NCBI RefSeq assembly: GCF_902459805.1
Contig: NZ_CABPST010000019.1
Location: 1 to 44,727, forward strand
Length of the DNA: 44,727 nucleotides
Reading direction: 5' to 3'
Source of the DNA: Pandoraea bronchicola
Lineage (GTDB): Bacteria; Pseudomonadota; Gammaproteobacteria; Burkholderiales; Burkholderiaceae
Part shown: in pieces, positions 32,101 to 41,100 of the stretch
Position numbering within the stretch: position 1 is the stretch's first letter
Layout: every line of letters begins with the position of its first letter
The notes under the pieces: model-generated
What the model was told of the DNA's origin: nothing
Database searches by the model: none
What the model saw: only the letters and a program-made list of their open reading frames with translations
Translations under genes and position numbers: made by a program

Positions 32101-35100
32101 GCGCGGCACAGATCACGGCTGGCATGACGCAGGCGCAGATCGACACGGTGTGGTCGAAGTACTCGATTCAGTACACCTACGACGCCGCCGGCCGCCGTAC
32201 GTCGATGACCGACGCGCTGGGCAACCGGACCCGCTACTTCTATGACGCCGACGGCAATCTGAACTTCACCGTCAATGCGCTCGGCGAGGTCTCGGCGCGC
32301 GAGTACAACGCGCTGGGGCAATTGGTGTCGACGACGCTCCTGGCGACGCGCGTACAAAACCTGACGGCGCCGGGTGGCGTGATTTCGGATGCCGACAGGG
32401 CGCTGCTGGTGTCGCTGCGCAATCCGGTGGCGGATACACGTGTCAGCTACACGTACAACACCGATGGCACGCTGGCGACGGAAACGAACGGCGTCGGCGG
32501 CGTTGTCACGCACGCCTACGATGCGTTCGGCCAGGAGGTCTCGCGCACGACCAACAACGGGGCGATGTCGCAGACCCAGGTGTTCACCTACGATCACCGG
32601 GGCAACCGCATCTCGTCGTCGCTCGACCCGGCGGCGCTCAACATCAAGACGCGTACCGAATACGATGCCTTTGGCCGTGCAGTGCGCACCATCGATGCGA
32701 ACGGCAACGCCACGTCGTACACCTACGACGCGTTGGGCCGCCAGATTAAAGTGGTCGACGCACTCGACGCTTCGCATTCGACGACCTACGATGCGTTCGA
32801 TCGCGTGCTGACGCAAAAGGACTCGCTGGGCAACGTCACGAAGTTCAGCTACGACTTGGCTGGGCGCACTACCACGGTAACAACGCCGGACAGCGTCAGC
32901 GTGGTCACCGCGCATGACAGTCTGGGTCGCACTACGACGATCACCGACGGACGCGGCTACCAGACGATCTATCAGTACGACCATGACGGCAACCTGCTGA
33001 CGACCGCCGACGACATTCGTCAGACCGTCAACAAGTACGATGCCGCCGGGCACCTCATCGAAACCGAGGATCCGAACGGCAACAAGGTCGTGTACACGTA
33101 CGACGCGGCCGGTCGTGCGCTCACGCGTACCGTCGATCCGAGCGGGCTGAACCTTGTCACGCGCTACTCGTACGACGCCAAGGGCCAGCAGATCACCGTC
33201 ACCGACCCGAACGGCACGGTCACGCGCACCGACTTCGACAACAACGGTCACATCAGTGCCCGTGTGGTCGATCCGGGCGGCCTGAATCTGACGACGCACT
33301 ACCTGTACGATCAGGTGGGCAATGTGCTCACGGTTGTGACGCCGGGCGGTGTCACGACGAAGTACGAATACGACGTCGCGGGACGCCGTACGTCGGAGAC
33401 GATCGATCCCGCCGGGCTTGCGATCACGCGCCGTTACGCCTACGACGCGGCGGGCAACGTCGTCTCGTCGACGGATGCCAACGGCAACGTCACGCGCTAC
33501 TTCTACGACGCCAAGGGACAAGTCGCCTATACGGTCGATCCGTTGGGTAACGTCGTGGGCAACACCTACGATGGCGAAGGACGCGTCACGCGTGTCGTTC
33601 ACTACGCGATGCCGATGAGCGCGGCCAATCTGGCAACGGCCGGCACGAGCGCGGCGACGCTGGCAACGTTGATTCAGACGTCCGTTTCCGATATCTCCGA
33701 GCGACGCCTTTACGACACGGTAGGCCATCTCAAATACACCGTCGATGGCGCGGGCGCGGTCGTGCGCTTCACCTACGACAAGTCGGGCAACGTCACGGAG
33801 CGTCTGGCTTACGCAAACCGCATCAATCTGGCGACGTGGAACGGCGTGAGCAATCCGTCGGTGGTCGCCGATGCGGCCCATGATCAGGCGGTGCGCACGG
33901 TCTATGACGCCATCAACCGGCCGGTCTATTCGGTCAGCGCAGCCGGAACGCTGACGGCGTTCCAGTACGACGCCAACGGCAATATCGTCGACAAGATCGT
34001 CTACGCGAAGCCAGTGCCCACCGGCACGGCGATGACGGTCGGGGCGCTGTCGACGGTGGCGATCTCGCTGGCCGACGCCGCGCACGATCAGCACGACCGC
34101 AATGTCTATGACGCGGCGAGTCGCCTGACGTGGAGCGCCAACGGCGTAGGTAGTGTCGTCAAGTATGTCTACGACGCCGACGGTAATCTGATCAGCCAGA
34201 CGCGGTTTGCCCAGGCAGTAGGCGCATCGACCGCACCGAGCAGCGTGGTTGCGTCTGACGGCGATCAGACCACACGCATGACCTACGACGCGGCAGGCCG
34301 CCTCGTCTACCAGATCGGTGCATCGGGCGCGGTGACGATGCAGCGTTACGACGCTGACGGGCATGTGATCGAGCGTCTCACGTACGCCACGCCGGTCACG
34401 GTGTCGGGCACGGCGACGTCGGCGTCCGTCAAGGCACTTGTCTCGGCGAACGCCGCCAACGACCGCTCTACCAAATACGTCTTCGACGCCGCAGGCCGGG
34501 CGATCTTCACCATCGACGCTTCGGGGGCCGTGCTCGAAGCCACGTACGACGCGGTCGGTCACGTGGTGGCCACGCGCGCTTATGCCAACCGCATCGATCT
34601 GACGAACTTCGATCCGGCAACTGGGGTGAGCGCAGTGCGCTCGCGTCTGAGCGCCGACGCTGCGAGCGATCGCGTGACGCACACGCTGTACAACGCTGAC
34701 GGTCAGGCGATCTATCAGATCGACTCGCTCGGCTTCGTAACGGCGAACACTTACGATGCTTTCGGCCGAGTGGTGTCGACGACCCAGTACGGGCTGGCTA
34801 TCTCTGCCACAACGACGTGGACGACTGCTGGCGTCTCCGGCGCGCTTGTGCCGTCTGCCACGCTCGATCGTGTCACCACGATGACGTACGACGCGACGGG
34901 GCACATGCTGAGCACCCGCGACGCGCTCGGCTTCACTGAGTCATATACGTACGACGGCCTCGGCAACAAGATCACGTTCACCAACAAGAAGGGCGACGTC
35001 TGGCGCTACGATTACGACGCGGCAGGCCGTCTGACGACGGAAACTGCGCCGCCGGTCAACCTCACGGTGCTCAAGACGGACGCGAGCGGCAACCTCGTCG

Positions 35101-38100
35101 TGGACACGGCGAACTCCGTAGTCGCGAGCGTGGTCACGCGTACCGTCTACGACGCGCTCGGCCGCGTGGTCTCGCGCACGGAAGCGTTCGGACGCCCCGA
35201 GGCGCGCACCACCCGCTACGACTACGACGCAGCCGGCCACCAGATCAAGACGACGTTCCCGCCGGTCGGTGTCTATGACGCTACGCGCGACAACCTTGTC
35301 GTCAATGGCGCAAACGGTCTGGCGAATCGTGTCGACAACCTCACGGAGCTGACGTCGCAGACGATCTACGACGCACTCGGTAACGCCGTCGCCAACCTCG
35401 ACGTGTCGGGTAACTGGAGCTACAAGACTTACGACAAGCTGGGCAACGTCATTCACGACGTGGATGCAATGGGGTACGTCACCGAGTACACCCGCAACCA
35501 GTTCGGCGAAGTGACGCGGCTTACGCGCTACGCGGGCGCGGTCACCGTGGGCAACGGCGCACAGGCGCCGACGGCAGCACAGGTAAAGACGGCGCTCGCA
35601 GCGCTGCCGAACGCCGGCGTGGGCGACCGCGTCATCACGACAACCTACGACCAGTTGGGCCACACGCTGCGCGTGGTCGAGCCGCAGTCGTTTGTCTACG
35701 ATTCGAGCGCGGGCGGCAGCGCGCAGTACTTCTCGGCAGGCCGCACGACGCAGAACACCTACAACGCGTTCGGCGAACTGGTGCAGATCGCCACGCTGCG
35801 CAACGCCGTCACGAACCAGTGGAATTCGACGTATCAGTACTACGACTTGCGCGGCCAGCAAGTCGCGACCGTCGATGCGATGGGGTATGTGACCACGCAG
35901 GCGTACGACGGAGCAGGCAACCTCACCTCGCACACCGAGTACGCGAACGCGCTGGCTGGCGGCGGCTGGTCGCTGGCGGCGTTCGGACGCCCCGTAACGT
36001 CGAGCGACGACCGCACCATGGTCACGACGTACGACGCGATGAGCCGCAAGTTGTCGGAGACGCGTGTTGATGTGCAGTACAGCACGGCCAGCGACGGCTC
36101 GTCGACGCGCGGCAACCTCGTCACGCAGTATCGCTACGACGCTGTCGGTAACCTCACGACGACCATTTCGGCTGATAGCGGCACCACGCACAGCTACTTC
36201 GACGCGTTGGGCCGCCTGACGGCAACGACCGGGCCGGTGCGAAACAGCGGCGTGAGCGGTGCGGCCTTCACGCCGCTCAATGTCTTTTATCGCGATGCTT
36301 ACGGCAACGCCGTCATGACGGTGGTGCGCGGCAACGGTGCGGCGTCGGCCAACGACGCGACCTACGTCGACGCAGGCGCGAGCGCGGCAGATCGTACGAC
36401 GATGGCGGTCTTCGATGCGCACGGCAAGGTGCTGCAGATGAGCGATGCAGCGGGTGTCGGGCATTACTCGTCTTACGACGCCGCCGGACGTCTGGTCAAG
36501 GAGTGGCAGATTGTCACCGGCAACGACGGGGCGTCGCACACGATCTTCAAGGCGTATCAGTACGACAAGCTTGGCCGCCAGACGCATGTGATCGAACCGG
36601 CGTCGACTTCGGTGATATCGAACGGGGCGATCACGACGGTTTCGCAGGCAGCGGCCGGGGTCATCGACACGGCGATGGAATACAACGGCTTCGGCGAGAT
36701 GATTCGCCGGGGTATAGGCGGTGGCCGTCAGGAGTATTTCGACTATGACGGTGCAGGCCATCTGTGGCGCACCAATAGCGGCGACGGCATCGACAAGGTT
36801 TCGCTGTACGACCTCGATGGTCACGTCACAGCCGAAGTGCGTAGCGCGGGCGCAGGCGGCGCGAATTACGATATGAAGGCGTTCGCCAGCCCGGATCAGG
36901 TGGCGGGCCTCAGCGAGGGACGTCGCACGGATCTCGTGTACGACGCGCTCGGGCACGTCGTGTCACGCACCGGCGCTGCACGTGCCGAGTCCGCTGGCGG
37001 CGTGACGGTGCGCGGTGTGCAGGCGACCTACACGACAACGCCAGCGACGTATGGCTACGCGGAAGACGGTTCGGTCGTGTGGAACACGGCATCGAGCGTC
37101 AACTTCTCGTGGAGCCTCGCGCAGTTGGGGAGCGGCGATATTCGCGTCGAGTTCGATTACACGACAGCTAATGTGCCCGTTAATCCGAATGATTCGAATG
37201 AGTCCGGCAATGAGAGCGGAGGGCCGACCGGTATCCTGCTGACGGGCGTACCCCGTACCCGCAGTCAGATTTTCACGAACGAGCAGGCGGGTAACGGCGT
37301 ATCCATTGCGTGGTCCGACGCGAACGGCACCAACGGCGGCATCAGTAAAGTCGACGCCGTGCGCGTTTACAAGAAGGATGTCAACGGCAACTGGCAACTG
37401 GTGATCAACCAGAACCCGTCGTTGCAGACAGTCAGCCAGATCGAAGTCGGTCTCCCGTCGAATACAACGACGAACGTCCTGCTGCAAGTCCGCGCCGTCG
37501 GTACGGCGGGCGATGGCGGCTGGACGTCGTTGTCGGGCGTCAACTTCGGCGACGCGTACCGCTTCGACACGACGGGGCTGGCCGCAGGCAACTACGAGTA
37601 CCGTGTGCTCTCGACCAATACGGCGGGCACCACACAGGTGACGGCCTCCGGCACGATGGCGGTGAACCTGTCGCAACTTGCGAGCCTGTCGTTCCCGATC
37701 GGACCGGGCGTCGCGACAAACGGCAACTTTCATTCGCAAGCCAAGGATTTCACCTGGCAGAGCGCGCCGGACAACGTGACGCAGACGTTCCGCTACCGGG
37801 TGGCCGGCAGCAATGGGGCGTGGTCGACGATGCCGATCGTGCATCCGTACAACTCGTTCCTACCGGGATACGACGGTTTCGACATGAACGCTCTCGGAGC
37901 GGGCACGTACGAATACGAGCTCCTCTGGCAGCGACAAGGCGAGTCGACGCCGTATGCACACTCGACCGGTTCCATGACGGTGGTGGCGGCGACCGCCGAC
38001 CAGTGGGTCCCGCCGGTCAATATGCCGGTCATTAACAATGTGTGGGTGGCCTACGACTATGTGGGTGGTTCGTCCACAGTCGTGACGAACGAAGACGGCA

Positions 38101-41100
38101 CAGGTGAGCACGGCGAGATCGTCGGCAGCCACAACGCGAACACTATTCGTTGGACCGTGGAAGCCCATGGCGAGACGGCTGTCTTCCGCTATCGCGTGCC
38201 GGGTGGTGCGTGGCAGACATTGCCGGTCAGCAGCTATACCAATACTGTCAGCGAAAACAGTGTGACGACGCTGCTTGAAGCGGTCGACATCAGCGGCCTT
38301 GGCGTTGGTACGTACGAGTTCGAGATTCTGCGGGGGCCGGTCGTGGGCTCGGAAGGCTCGCACTATACGGGCACGTTGACCGTATCTCCGACACCGGCCG
38401 GGCATTACGAGACGCAGACCGTGCCGGTCATCGTCAAGCGCACGGTGACCCCGCCCGACCCGAACAATTACATCACGAAGGTTCTGTATCGCCCGCCCGT
38501 CGCGAGCTACGACGAGAATGGCGTAGAGACGCTGGGTGATCATTACCAGCGTCAGGGCGCCATCGTGGTCGGGATGTCATACCCCGCTTACCGCGACCGT
38601 GTGGTCACGGAAACCGTCACACCGCCGAACCCCGCGAATTACATCAGCCGCTATTTGCCGGCGGTATACAGCAGTCAGGTTGCGACTTACGACGAAGACG
38701 GCACGGTCCACCTGGCGGCCCACTATGCCTGGTCAGGTTCGTACGTCGTCGGTCTACCGTACACCGCCTATCGGACGGAGTACTGGGAAGAGTCGATACC
38801 CCACCAGGTGCCGCGCCAGGTGCCGGTCATGACGACGGACGAGAACAGCGGTGCGCCCGTTCAGGCGCAAGACGAAGCGGGCAATCTGCTGTGGCAGACG
38901 GTGTACGACACCGTCTACTGGAACGAGATGCGCCCGCACGACGTGGCCTATACGGCGTACCCGCCCGACCCGGCGGCGTACATGACGCGTGCACCGCGCC
39001 CGGTGTATAACCCGCCGGTGGCGACCGGTTTGAACGAGAACGGTACGCAGATCCTCGCGAAGGGCTATGCCTGGAACGGTGATGTCGCTGTGGCCGAGCC
39101 GTACCAGATCAGCTACACGGTTCAGGACCCGTACACCGCTTATCCGGCCGATCCGGCGAACTTCATTGCAGGCTATCTGTATAGCGAGCCGGTGGTGACG
39201 GGGAACGACGAGAACGGCGCGCAGATTCTTGCGCCGCACTACCAGTGGTCCAACGGCAAGGTCGTCGCCATGCCGTACGAAGTCGAAGAGACGCAGTACG
39301 TGCAGCAACAGGTGTGGGTGCCGGGCGTGACGCCGATGCCGTCGATCGCCAACACCACGCCGACGTACGTTCCGGGCTATTGGATTCCGGGCACGCCGAC
39401 ACAGTACGGCAACACCATCACTACCGGCAGCATCACGACGGCGGCGAGCCAACCCGGTCAGTTGGGCGGAGTGACGGTCACGCAGTCGATTGGCGCCAAT
39501 GGCGGCACGAGCAATGTGCGTCCGACGATCAACCAGACGTTCGACCGTTGGGGGAACGTGCTGTCGATCTCCGATCCGCGCTCGCCGTACTGGGTCACGA
39601 CGTACAAGTACAACGCCAGCAATCAGATCATCGAGCAACGTCAGCCCGACGCGAACGGCAATCAGTCGTCTGCATCGGTCGTGACGCGCTACACCTACGA
39701 TGCGATGGGCCGCGCCGTGGCGGTGGTCGACGCAAACGGTCACGTCAATGGGCAGACGTACGACGCCGCAGGCAATGTGACGCAAGACCTGCACGCCGAC
39801 GGTGGCGTGATGCGCCACTACTACGACGCGTTCGGTCAGCAGGTCCGCTTGGTCGATGCCAATGGCAACGCCACCGACTATGCGTACGACAAGCTGGGCC
39901 ATCTGGTGCAGATGACGATGGGCGCCGTTGGTGTGTACGCCATCAGCGGCAGCACGCTGGTGAATCAGGGTTCGCAGGCGCTGACGCAGACATACGGCTA
40001 CGACCAGGCGGGGCGCAAGCTGTGGCAGACGGATGGCTCGGGCGCGAAGATCAAGTACGACTACGATCTGCACGGCAATGTGGTGGCGACGACGCAGCCG
40101 CTGGGTCAGGTGGTGCGTGCCGCGTTCGACGCCACGAACCGCAAGACCGGCGAGACGGACGGCAACGGGGCAATGTCGACGTGGACGTACGACTACTTCG
40201 GTCTGTTGCTCGGCCGTACGGACATCGGTGCGGCGTCGTACAGCTATTCGTACGACAACGCGCGTCAGCTGCTGCAAGTGACGAACACGCGCGGACAGAA
40301 CATTCAGTACCGCTACGATGCCGCCGGTCAGAACACGTCCATCCTCGACTTCGCGCTTGCACAGGCGTCGACGTATGCCTACGACCTCGCGGGTAATAAG
40401 GTGCGTGAGCGTACCGTCACGAACGGCACGACGTTCCAGGACAACCATCTGGCGTACGACGCGCTGGGTCGTCTGCGCGATGTGGCCGATGGCCGCGTGC
40501 ACATCAGCATCGACTACGACGCCGTGGGCAACCGCACGCACGTCACGTCGCATGTGATCAACGCGATGGACCAGAGCCAGGACGAGGATCGCTGGTTCAA
40601 GTACGACGCGATGAATCGTCAGACGGTGGTGGACGGCATTAACGCCAATGGTGATATCGGTGTCGGACAGGGCCATAAGATCACCTACGACAAGAACGGC
40701 AATCGTACGAGCGACACGTACTACGGCACGCGCGTGCAATCCGACCGCGTATTCGATCACACGGAGTGGACGAGCGTTTGGGGAGTGGTCGGTTCGGACG
40801 AGGCGGGGAATCCGGAGTATGGGTACATTGTCCAGCCGTCTGCTGCGTACCGCACGCAGTACACGGCGGTTAACGGTCTCACGACGGAAGCATACGACTA
40901 CGACAGCAATAACCGGTTGTCACACGTTTCGCGCGATGGCGTGCTGCTTGACACGCGTTTCTACGACGGTGCGAACCGCGTGGTCCAGACCGGACCGGCG
41001 GGTGCATTGCCGCAGGAGTACGTAAGCGCACTTAACGGTGCAGGGGGCGGTAACGGCAGCGAGACACGTCAGAGCACATACGACCAGAACGGGCGTTTGC

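Noticed and set aside
29115-34904. A 1929-codon antisense open frame under the YD-repeat gene, with similar long ones at 34941-36956 and 38754-40760
   Set aside because: They mirror the repeated, GC-rich codons of the sense gene, give Arg/Val/His-rich low-quality protein with no domain, and the sense frame is clearly coding.
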